Shown here: positions 1 to 6,731 of the stretch, one piece after another
Layout of the letters: the number at the start of each line of letters is the position of its first letter
Position numbering within the stretch: the stretch's first letter is position 1
NCBI GenBank assembly: GCA_031259805.1
Contig: JAIRKX010000153.1
Location: forward strand, 1-7,751
DNA length: 7,751 nucleotides
Source of the DNA: Prevotellaceae bacterium
GTDB taxonomy: Bacteria; Bacteroidota; Bacteroidia; Bacteroidales; UBA932
Reading direction: 5' to 3'
The notes under the pieces: model-generated
What the model saw: only the letters and a program-made list of their open reading frames with translations
Database searches by the model: none
Told to the model about the DNA's origin: nothing
Translations under genes and position numbers: made by a program

Positions 1-231
1 GTAACATTATCAGAAGTGGTCTTAAAATATAAACAAACAGAAATGCTTACAAAGACAATGACAGCAAAATGCGAAAATAGGCGATTACAGGGGGTACAAG
101 GCGGCAATCCTCAACAAAATGAGGATAATGCAGCTTGCCAAGATTACTTTGAACGGGATTTTGGGGATATCTATAAGATACTCTTAGAGGACTTTAAGTG
201 TGCTTCCGATACTGTTACTTACCGGAAGTAG
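1..231 (+). CDS. possible C-terminal end of an unidentified protein (weak)
   Basis: The frame is free of stops from the first base of the window to a TAG at 229-231, so it would be the last 76 codons of a gene entering from the left; the GTG at 16 is not a convincing start. The product is hydrophilic and rich in Lys, Glu, Gln and Asn in its first two thirds, ends in an acidic-aromatic stretch (DYFERDFGDIY), and matches no family I recognise. Against a real gene: a perfect leftward promoter lies only 4 bases after the stop, and the last 29 bases contain a stem-loop that pairs better as minus-strand RNA. A stop-free run of this length can also arise by chance. I consider the frame more likely incidental than real. 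Confidence 0.22.
   Translation, partial: VTLSEVVLKYKQTEMLTKTMTAKCENRRLQGVQGGNPQQNEDNAACQDYFERDFGDIYKILLEDFKCASDTVTYRK
104..131 (-). other. second hairpin in the same leftward leader region
   Basis: ATCCTCA (107-113) and TGAGGAT (120-126) form a 7-pair stem with a 6-base loop. GCA at 104-106 and TGC at 129-131 can add three more pairs across a two-base bulge. With the hairpin at 203-228 and a small 5-pair stem at 168-180, this would make the minus-strand RNA from this region fairly structured. The stem also forms on the plus strand, and a short inverted repeat can occur by chance, so the assignment to a leader RNA is tentative. Confidence 0.25.
203..228 (-). other. stem-loop at predicted 5' end of a leftward transcript
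   Basis: Read on the minus strand, CTTCCGGTA (228 to 220) pairs with TATCGGAAG (211 to 203) across an 8-base loop, giving 9 pairs of which one is G-U. On the plus strand the same pair becomes an A-C mismatch, so the structure suits minus-strand RNA better. No T-run follows on either strand, so it does not look like an intrinsic terminator. It begins within a few bases of the start site predicted from the leftward promoter at 236-266, which would make it a 5'-terminal leader hairpin. Its role (message stability or control) is inference. Confidence 0.4.
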
Positions 232-235
232 AATG

Positions 236-266
236 CAAAGGTAAATAATTAAATTAAAGTATCAAA
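236..266 (-). promoter_or_regulatory. leftward Bacteroidota-type promoter
   Basis: On the minus strand a TTTG (266 to 263) is followed by exactly 19 bases and then TACCTTTG (243 to 236). This is a full match to the Bacteroidota housekeeping promoter (TTTG at -33, 19-21 base spacer, TAnnTTTG at -7). Transcription would start near 229-232 and run out of the left edge. The spacer and upstream DNA are very AT-rich. No minus-strand reading frame of any length opens in the first 220 bases; the only ATG there is at 7-5. The transcript would therefore have a long leader, or be a non-coding RNA. Confidence 0.6.
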
Positions 267-395
267 ACAGAAAAAGGCAAAAATTATATATTTTGACCTG
301 CGTTTTTTTTGGATTTGTTGATTGGTAAGGGATCGGAGGGATGCCGGCGAAGAGGTCAGGACGTGAGACCTCGAAGGTATCCGTAAATTTCTTCC
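244..395. other. AT-rich divergent intergenic region
   Basis: This stretch lies between the two outward-facing -7 boxes and has no credible reading frame. The left half (about 244-310) is strongly AT-rich and includes a run of eight T at 303-310. The right half is more GC-rich and carries the inverted repeat at 352-372. No GC-rich hairpin precedes the T-run, so I do not call a terminator here. Confidence 0.5.
352..372. promoter_or_regulatory. inverted repeat over the -33 position, possible operator
   Basis: GAGGTC (352-357) and GACCTC (367-372) are perfect inverted copies separated by 9 bases, so equivalent positions lie 15 bases apart, more than one helical turn. The right arm ends where the -33 element of the promoter at 396-403 would begin, and no TTTG is present there. 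A dimeric regulator binding this site could act as repressor or as a recruiting activator. A six-base arm is short, and the function is inferred only from position. Confidence 0.3.
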
Positions 396-403
396 TATCT
401 TTG
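396..403 (+). promoter_or_regulatory. -7 box of the macroglobulin gene promoter
   Basis: TATCTTTG fits the Bacteroidota -7 consensus TAnnTTTG exactly and lies 22 bases before the ATG at 426. The predicted start site is about 407-410, giving a leader of roughly 16-19 bases. No TTTG occurs 19-21 bases upstream, so the promoter has only half of the consensus and may need an activator or another sigma factor. There is no Shine-Dalgarno sequence before the ATG, which is usual in this phylum. Confidence 0.55.
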
Positions 404-425
404 TGCTCAATAAATCACTCCCTGT

Positions 426-3400
426 ATGAAACGGATATCCATACTCTCGGTTATACTTTTATTAAGTACGGCATTCCCTGTGGCAGCACAAGGTAATTAT
501 CAGGACGAATGGCGACAAATTGATTCGCTTTATCGTGCGGGACAACCGCAGTCGGCGCAACGGCGTATCGATCGCATCTGCGCTGAAGCGAAGCGGCAGC
601 ATAGTATGCCGCTATTTATTAAAACGGTTCTCTATCGTATTTATATGAGCTATTCGTGGGATGCCGATGCGGTGCTTAAAGGTATTGACGAGGTGGAGGC
701 TCTGCTGACGACTGCGACGTTCCCGGCCAAAAATATTTTACATTCGGTGGCTGCCGACCTTTATTGGCGTTATTATTCGAGTAATCGTCGGCAAATTCTG
801 AGCCGGACGGTCGTCGAAGGCGCCGGCGATTCTTCTGATGTTCGCACGTGGGATTTGCGGAGGATCGTCGAGCAATGTATCCGCCATTATCGGGCATCGC
901 TGGAAGATGAAGCCGCTTTGCAGCAAACCGGTCTGGAGGAATACCGCGATATACTGGAGAAACAGGCCGGTTCGGAACAGTACCGTCCTGCGCTGTACGA
1001 CTTGCTGGCTTTTCGGGCGGTGGAATTTTATCGGGAGAACGAGTCCGGTCTGGTGCAGCCTGCCGACCGGTTTTCCTGTGCCGATACGGCGTATTTTGCT
1101 CCGGCGGCGACATTTGCCGCGAAGGCTATATATACGGACGACAGTCTGTCGTTCCCATTTCAGGCGCTGGCGCTGCTGCAAAAAATCATCGCTTTCCATT
1201 TGTCCGACGCCGACCCGACGGCAGTAGTGGATGCCGATCTGCAGCGGCTTCATTTTGTATATGGCGTCTCGACGCTGCCGGCGAAGGACAGTCTCTATTT
1301 GGCGGCGTTGCAGCAGTTGGAAGCGCGTTATGCGCATTCGCCGGCGGCGGCCGATATTTTATTCCGCATAGCAAGCCTGTATACTGCGCAGGGCACTATG
1401 TATCATCCTCGCCAATACGCGGAGGCGCAATGGAAGTATAAGGATGCGATGGGGGTGATCGAAACGGCGACGGCGCGGTTTCCCGAAAGTCTCGGCGCAC
1501 AAAACTGCCTGGCGTTGAAAGCCGACATCGAACGTCCGGTATTGCAGGTGTCCATCGACGAAGCGGTAGCGCCGCAGACGCCGATACCGGCGCTGATTAC
1601 TTACCGGAATATACCGGCGGCGGTGTATTATAAAATCATTGCGTTGGATGTACAGGAAGAGTGGGAAAAATCGCCGTTCCTTACTGACGACGAGCGCGTG
1701 GCCGCCTATGCCGGGCAAACCGCCGTGGCCTCGGGCACACTGGCGCTGCCCGACGACGGCGATTATCAGCAGCATGTCGTCGAGGCGGCGCTGCCTGCAT
1801 TAGATATGGGATATTATGTCGTCCTGCTGTCGTCCGACGCGCATTTCGATACAAGCGCGATGATTATAACGGAAAGTAAAATTTGGGCGACCCATATCAG
1901 CTACGTCAAACAAACAAGCGGGGGACAAACCACGCTCCTGCTGCTCGACCGCACGACCGGACATCCGTTGTCCGGCGTCAAGGCGCAGTTGTATATGAGG
2001 GAATACGACTATGATCGTCGCCGGAACGTCGTCAAATCGACCGGAGAAACGTATACGTCCGATACCGGCGGATGGATCAAAATGCCCTCCGCCGACCGTA
2101 AATATCGCAGCCGGTATCCGCTGTTTACGTCAGGAAACGACTGCTATGTCGGCGCGCCGATTTATTTCGGCTATGCTCCCGCTTCGACACCCGTGCATGT
2201 GTCGACTACGTTCTTTACCGACCGTGCGATTTACCGTCCCGGTCAAACGGTTTTTTTCAAGGGAGTGGTGTTGAAATGGACGGACGGCGCGGCGGAAATC
2301 GTGAAAAACCACCGGCAGACGATTACGTTTTACAACGTGAATGACGAAAAAGTGGCCGATGTCGCAGTAGAGAGTAATACGTTCGGCTCGTTTGCCGGTC
2401 ATTTTGTGATTCCCGCCACCGGCCTGACCGGACAGATGAGCATTGCTGCCGAAAAAACAGCATCGGGGCGCGTCTATTTCCATGTAGAAGAATATAAGCG
2501 ACCGAAGTTTGAAGTCGTGTTCCGTCCGATAGAAGACGCTTACCGCTTAGGCGCGGCCATTGCGGTCGAAGGCAAGGCTGTCGCCTACGCAGGCAGTGTG
2601 GCGAGCGAGGCGAAGGTAACGTATCGCGTGATTCGCCAAGCGCGTTACCCGTTCTGGCGCTGGTGGCAGGGCGACCGTCCGGCGGGATCGCCGGCGCAGG
2701 AAATAACCCATGGCGAAACCATCACCGATGCCGATGGCGCTTTTACAATCCCCTTTACAGCCATGCCGGATGAAACAATAGACAAATCGCTCTCGCCGGT
2801 ATTCCACTACCGAATCATAGCATCGGTCAGCGACCTGACCGGCGAAACGCACGACGCGCAAACAACCATACCGGCAGGATACCAGTCGCTACTGCTGTCG
2901 ACCGACATGCCCGAACGAATCAATACCGACGACCGGCGCGACGTAACCATTACCGCCACCGGCCTGCACGGAAAACCACTGCCGACACAAGGCACGCTGA
3001 CCATCTGGAAACTGCGCGACCCCAAACGCATCCTGCAACCCCGCCGTGGAGAACACCCCGACCGCTTCCTGCTCCCGCGCGAGGAATACGAGCGACTGTT
3101 CCCCCATCGTATATATGATAACGAAGACAGCCCCGCTATGATGGAACGTGAGCGGGAGATGTGCTCGCTGACGTTCGATACCGGCGACACAACCGTCTAC
3201 CATATTCCCCGCACGGCGCAATGGCCGGCAGGCCGTTACCTGATGACGCTCACAGCGCAGGATGCCTTTGGCGAACAGGTAGAGCAGGCCGTGCTCTTTA
3301 ATACCTGTTCGCGCAAGCGGATGACGATGCCGCCGCAAACAGCCTTTTGGTTCGACCTCGACAAAACCGTCGCGCAGCCGGGCGATGTGCTGAATCTTAC

Positions 3401-6400
3401 CATAGGCAGCGCCTACCGCGACGTACAGGCCATTGTGGAAATGACCGGCGAGCGGGGCGTGCTCCTCGAACGAAAAACCGTACGCCTGTCGAACAGCACA
3501 CAACGTATAGCCGTGCCGGTAAACGAAACCCATCGCGGAAACTTCGGCATCGCCGTATTTTTTGTAAAACAGAACTGCTTGTATACGCAAAACGAAATCA
3601 TTCGCGTACCGTATGAAAATAAAAAATTACAATGGACATTTGCCTCGTTCCGTGACAAACTGCAACCCGGACAGCCGGAGGAATGGCGCATTACCATTAA
3701 AGATAAAGCCGGCGACGCCGCAGCCGCCGAATTGCTGGCCTCGATGTACGACGCCTCGCTGGATGCCTTTGCCGACAATACATGGGCCTTCTTCCCGTGG
3801 AAAAATAACGCAATCCCGTCTATGTGGGACACTGATGATTCGTTCAGAGCCGACGACAGCGACGAACTGTGGTCTAATTATCCGGATCAGGCCGAAGTCG
3901 AACAACGGGAATACGACAGGCTTATTCTCCTCCGCCATACGCCCGTACTGTATAACAAAAGAACCTTCGCCACGCAGGTAAGTTCTTTACAGGAAGAAAA
4001 GACAGATGCAAATTATTCGGCAAATGCACTGCCGGAGCTAATGGGCAAAGTCGCCGGTATCGAAACCACATCAGTAGCCGGCGTCGTAGCCATAGAAGAC
4101 ATCCCGCTACCGCCCTCCCCAACCCTGCCGCCCATACAAATCCGCACAAACTTCAACGAGACGGCCTTTTTCTACCCGCAACTTACAACCAACGAACAGG
4201 GCGAGACGGTCATTCGGTTTACCGTGCCCGATGCGCTGACGCGGTGGAATATGCAAGGGATTGCATGGACGGCCGATTTGAAAACCGGCTACACGCAAAA
4301 GACGCTCGTTACGCAAAAGGAACTGATGATCTTCACTAACCCGCCGCGCTTCTTCCGCGAAGGCGATACGTTATCCTTCAGCGCCAAATTATCGAACCTC
4401 TCCGGGCAGCCGTTAACCGTAACAACCCGCCTGACCTTTTTCGACGCCCTGACATCGCAGCCCCTCGCACTGACGATAGACGGGGAAGAATCCCCCAAAA
4501 CCATTACGGTCGACGCCGGCGGCAATCGTACGCAGACATGGAAACTGGCTATCCCCGAAGGATTACAGGCCATAACATATCGGATTACGGCAACGGCCAA
4601 CCATCCTGCAACGGCAGATGCGGCAAGCGCAGTGTCCGACGGAGAAGAAAATGTCGTTCCGGTGCTGACCGACCGGATACTGGTTACGGAAAGTCTGCCG
4701 CTGTCGGTGCGCGGCAAGCAAAGCCGGACATACGAATTTACCAAACTGCTCAAAAATCGCTCCGCTACGTTGCGTTCGCAGGCATTCACCGTAGAATTTA
4801 CGAGTCATCCGGTGTGGAATGCGGTATTGTCATTGCCGTATATCATGGAATATCCGTATGACTGCATCGAGCAGGCCTTCAGCCGCTATTATGCGAATGC
4901 CGTGGCGTCGCACATCGTCCGCAGCCGGCCGCGCATCAAGCAGGTATTCGACATTTGGCGGAATTATCAGCCATCGGCGTTATCGTCGAACTTGGAAAAG
5001 AACGAAGAACTGAAAGCGTTGTCGCTCGAGGAAACGCCGTGGGTACACGAAGCGCGCGACGAATCGGAAAGCCGGCAACGTATCGCCGCATTGTTCGATG
5101 ACAATCGGATGGATAACGAGCAGGCGACGGCGTGGCAAAAAGTACGGCAGGCGCAGACGTCGAACGGCGGTTTTGCATGGTTTCGCGGCGGACGCGACGA
5201 CCGCTATATGACGCAACATATCGTGGCCGGCATCGGGCGCTTGCGCAAAATAAACATCTCGGTCAAGGACGCCGAAAGCCTGCTGAACAATGCCATTCGC
5301 TACATAGATGCACGGTTGGCCGAAGACTACGACCGCATCCGCCAAATGGCCGACAAAGCGAAAACCGACTACCACAAAGAAAACCATCTCGACGCCCTGA
5401 CGGTACACTACCTGTATACCCGCAGTTTCTTTATCGGCACGCACCCCATACCCGCCGCCACGCACGACGCCTTTGATTATTTCCGAACACAGGCGGCCAC
5501 GTATTGGACGGCTACAGCGAACAATTATCTCAAAGGGATGCTGGCGCTGGCATTGCACCGGTACGGTGATAAGCGCACGGCGCAAAACATTCTCCGCTCA
5601 TTACACGAAACGGCGGTACACGACAACGAAACCGGCATGTACTGGCGCAACGAACCGCACGGCTGGTGGTGGTATCAAGCGCCCATCGAAACGCATGCCC
5701 TGCTGATCGAAGCCTTCGACGAAGTCGGCAACAACCGGCCACGTGTCGAAGAACTGAAAATAGGACTGCTCAAACAGAAACAGACGCACAACTGGAAGAC
5801 CACCAAAGCCACCGCCGACGCCATCTATGCCTTGCTGCTTACCGGCAGTGCTGACGCCACTGCCGACTACCTGCTGCCTGCTATCACCGTCGGTGGCGAC
5901 ACAGTAACCGCTCCCGCCGCCGAAGCCGGCACGGGCTATTTTAAAATCGCATGGCACGGCGGCGACGTCAATGCCGACATGGGACGTATCACAGTCGATA
6001 ACCCCAATACGGGCATCGCATGGGGTGCGGCCTATTGGCAGTACTTTGAGCAATTGGAGCGCATTACTCCGGCGGCTACGGGCGTCGGCATTCGTAAAAA
6101 GCTATTCGTAAAAAGTAACTCGCCGGGCGGCTCCGTGCTTAAGGAAATCACTCCCGACAAGCCGATAAGAGTCGGCGACCGCGTAACCATACGCCTCGAA
6201 ATCGACGTCGACCGCGAGATGGAATACGTCCACCTGAAAGACATGCGCGCGGCGGCCTTCGAGCCGGTGAACGTCCTGTCGGGCTACCGTTGGCAAGGCG
6301 GTACAGGCTACTACGAATCGACACGCGACGCGGCCACCAACTTCTTTATCGACCGCCTGCCGCAAGGCCTCTACGTCTTCGAATATGACCTGATCGCCAC

Positions 6401-6509
6401 ACAGGAAGGCGCATTCTCAAACGGCATCACAAGCCTGCAATGCATGTACGCCCCTGAATTTACCACCCACACCGAAGGAATACGGATAGAAGTAAGAAGT
6501 AAGGAGTAA
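426..6509 (+). CDS. exported alpha-2-macroglobulin-like protein with thioester motif
   Basis: Predicted periplasmic protease trap of the bacterial alpha-2-macroglobulin family: cleavage of a bait segment should expose a Cys-Gln thioester that captures the protease. The ATG is secure, because an in-frame TAA lies at 411-413. Residues 1-21 form a Sec signal peptide (KR, a hydrophobic core, VAA before QG) with no lipobox Cys. Residues about 25-365 are helix-rich and TPR-like. Macroglobulin-type beta domains start near 370. Residues 598-606 (TDRAIYRPG) are the MG2 signature, and 687-697 (VEEYKRPKFEV) and 1107-1113 (MYDASLD) are typical of the family. A polar linker about 1120-1238 may be the bait. 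The A2M domain starts near 1240 (RTNFNET). The thioester domain has CIEQ at 1480-1483, GGFAWFRGG at 1581-1589 and PIETHALL near 1753-1760. A C-terminal MG10-like domain covers about 1885-2023. The 2027-residue length suits the long Bacteroidota members. No pbpC neighbour is visible. The family call is firm; trap activity is inferred. Confidence 0.95.
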   Translation: MKRISILSVILLLSTAFPVAAQGNYQDEWRQIDSLYRAGQPQSAQRRIDRICAEAKRQHSMPLFIKTVLYRIYMSYSWDADAVLKGIDEVEALLTTATFPAKNILHSVAADLYWRYYSSNRRQILSRTVVEGAGDSSDVRTWDLRRIVEQCIRHYRASLEDEAALQQTGLEEYRDILEKQAGSEQYRPALYDLLAFRAVEFYRENESGLVQPADRFSCADTAYFAPAATFAAKAIYTDDSLSFPFQALALLQKIIAFHLSDADPTAVVDADLQRLHFVYGVSTLPAKDSLYLAALQQLEARYAHSPAAADILFRIASLYTAQGTMYHPRQYAEAQWKYKDAMGVIETATARFPESLGAQNCLALKADIERPVLQVSIDEAVAPQTPIPALITYRNIPAAVYYKIIALDVQEEWEKSPFLTDDERVAAYAGQTAVASGTLALPDDGDYQQHVVEAALPALDMGYYVVLLSSDAHFDTSAMIITESKIWATHISYVKQTSGGQTTLLLLDRTTGHPLSGVKAQLYMREYDYDRRRNVVKSTGETYTSDTGGWIKMPSADRKYRSRYPLFTSGNDCYVGAPIYFGYAPASTPVHVSTTFFTDRAIYRPGQTVFFKGVVLKWTDGAAEIVKNHRQTITFYNVNDEKVADVAVESNTFGSFAGHFVIPATGLTGQMSIAAEKTASGRVYFHVEEYKRPKFEVVFRPIEDAYRLGAAIAVEGKAVAYAGSVASEAKVTYRVIRQARYPFWRWWQGDRPAGSPAQEITHGETITDADGAFTIPFTAMPDETIDKSLSPVFHYRIIASVSDLTGETHDAQTTIPAGYQSLLLSTDMPERINTDDRRDVTITATGLHGKPLPTQGTLTIWKLRDPKRILQPRRGEHPDRFLLPREEYERLFPHRIYDNEDSPAMMEREREMCSLTFDTGDTTVYHIPRTAQWPAGRYLMTLTAQDAFGEQVEQAVLFNTCSRKRMTMPPQTAFWFDLDKTVAQPGDVLNLTIGSAYRDVQAIVEMTGERGVLLERKTVRLSNSTQRIAVPVNETHRGNFGIAVFFVKQNCLYTQNEIIRVPYENKKLQWTFASFRDKLQPGQPEEWRITIKDKAGDAAAAELLASMYDASLDAFADNTWAFFPWKNNAIPSMWDTDDSFRADDSDELWSNYPDQAEVEQREYDRLILLRHTPVLYNKRTFATQVSSLQEEKTDANYSANALPELMGKVAGIETTSVAGVVAIEDIPLPPSPTLPPIQIRTNFNETAFFYPQLTTNEQGETVIRFTVPDALTRWNMQGIAWTADLKTGYTQKTLVTQKELMIFTNPPRFFREGDTLSFSAKLSNLSGQPLTVTTRLTFFDALTSQPLALTIDGEESPKTITVDAGGNRTQTWKLAIPEGLQAITYRITATANHPATADAASAVSDGEENVVPVLTDRILVTESLPLSVRGKQSRTYEFTKLLKNRSATLRSQAFTVEFTSHPVWNAVLSLPYIMEYPYDCIEQAFSRYYANAVASHIVRSRPRIKQVFDIWRNYQPSALSSNLEKNEELKALSLEETPWVHEARDESESRQRIAALFDDNRMDNEQATAWQKVRQAQTSNGGFAWFRGGRDDRYMTQHIVAGIGRLRKINISVKDAESLLNNAIRYIDARLAEDYDRIRQMADKAKTDYHKENHLDALTVHYLYTRSFFIGTHPIPAATHDAFDYFRTQAATYWTATANNYLKGMLALALHRYGDKRTAQNILRSLHETAVHDNETGMYWRNEPHGWWWYQAPIETHALLIEAFDEVGNNRPRVEELKIGLLKQKQTHNWKTTKATADAIYALLLTGSADATADYLLPAITVGGDTVTAPAAEAGTGYFKIAWHGGDVNADMGRITVDNPNTGIAWGAAYWQYFEQLERITPAATGVGIRKKLFVKSNSPGGSVLKEITPDKPIRVGDRVTIRLEIDVDREMEYVHLKDMRAAAFEPVNVLSGYRWQGGTGYYESTRDAATNFFIDRLPQGLYVFEYDLIATQEGAFSNGITSLQCMYAPEFTTHTEGIRIEVRSKE

Positions 6510-6526
6510 GGAGTAAGGAGTAAGGA
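6492..6526 (+). repeat. heptanucleotide tandem repeat across the stop codon
   Basis: Four perfect copies of GTAAGGA (6499-6526) follow one imperfect copy, GTAAGAA (6492-6498). The first codons of the array encode the last five residues of the macroglobulin protein (VRSKE), and its TAA (6507-6509) lies inside the second perfect copy. Copies gained or lost downstream of the stop would leave the protein unchanged. Heptamer arrays of this sort at gene ends are familiar in Bacteroidota genomes and probably arise by replication slippage; no function is evident from the sequence. Confidence 0.9.
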
Positions 6527-6531
6527 ATGAA

Positions 6532-6547
6532 GCCTGCCCCCGCAGGC
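6532..6547 (+). terminator. short GC hairpin after the macroglobulin gene
   Basis: GCCTGC (6532-6537) and GCAGGC (6542-6547) form a perfect six-pair GC-rich stem closed by CCCC, 22 bases after the stop codon. It is the first stable hairpin downstream of the gene. The following DNA is AT-rich (ATTTAAATTTT at 6553-6563) but has no immediate T-run, so it would be a weak intrinsic terminator or a 3'-end protecting hairpin. The hairpin at 6649-6679 could stop read-through later, but it lacks a T-run on this strand. Confidence 0.4.
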
Positions 6548-6640
6548 CAACACATTTAAATTTTGAGCAGTTTGATAAAGTAATCTTTAGTCCAGATGGG
6601 TAATAACCGTTGATTTTTTAATTCTAAATGCGTTGCCCCG

Positions 6641-6679
6641 AAAAAAAAGATTCACGGGCAGTGATGCTGCTCGTGAATC
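6641..6679 (-). terminator. intrinsic terminator of the T9SS surface-protein gene
   Basis: On the minus strand GATTCACG (6679 to 6672) pairs with CGTGAATC (6656 to 6649). After one A-C mismatch, GCAG (6670 to 6667) pairs with CTGC (6661 to 6658) around a 5-base loop. A run of eight T (6648 to 6641) follows at once. This is a textbook rho-independent terminator for leftward transcription, 53 bases past the stop codon of the gene starting beyond the right edge. In plus-strand RNA the mismatch becomes a G-U pair, so the hairpin also forms there, but only an A-run precedes it and no T-run follows. Confidence 0.85.
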
Positions 6680-6699
6680 GAAAAATGATAGCGCTGGAT

Positions 6700-6718
6700 T
6701 CGCATTTTCAGAATGCGA
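6700..6718 (-). other. small hairpin between stop codon and terminator
   Basis: TCGCATT (6700-6706) and AATGCGA (6712-6718) form a 7-pair stem with a 5-base loop, 13 bases past the stop codon of the minus-strand gene. There is no T-run next to it, so it is not a second terminator. It could protect the 3' end of the message or be incidental. Confidence 0.35.
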
Positions 6719-6731
6719 CACTGCTCATTGC

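Noticed and set aside
281..310. Terminator formed by the AT-rich stretch and the T-run at 303-310
   Set aside because: Only a weak A-T stem (AAAAT/ATTTT) precedes the run and it is separated from it by several bases; there is no GC-rich stem.
426..500. Lipoprotein signal on the macroglobulin protein
   Set aside because: No Cys occurs near the end of the hydrophobic core; the cleavage site looks like signal peptidase I (VAA before Q).
738..1337. Minus-strand open frame of 199 codons antisense to the N-terminal region
   Set aside because: Arg/Gln-rich shadow translation with no start context and no recognisable domain; it overlaps other shadow frames in the same stretch.
2889..3590. Minus-strand open frame of 233 codons inside the macroglobulin gene
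   Set aside because: It lies entirely antisense to a well-supported gene, has basic, family-less composition, and no promoter or conserved motif; it is a shadow of codon bias.
4980..5585. Minus-strand open frame of 201 codons antisense to the thioester domain
   Set aside because: The plus frame here carries recognisable family motifs; the antisense product has no recognisable domain.
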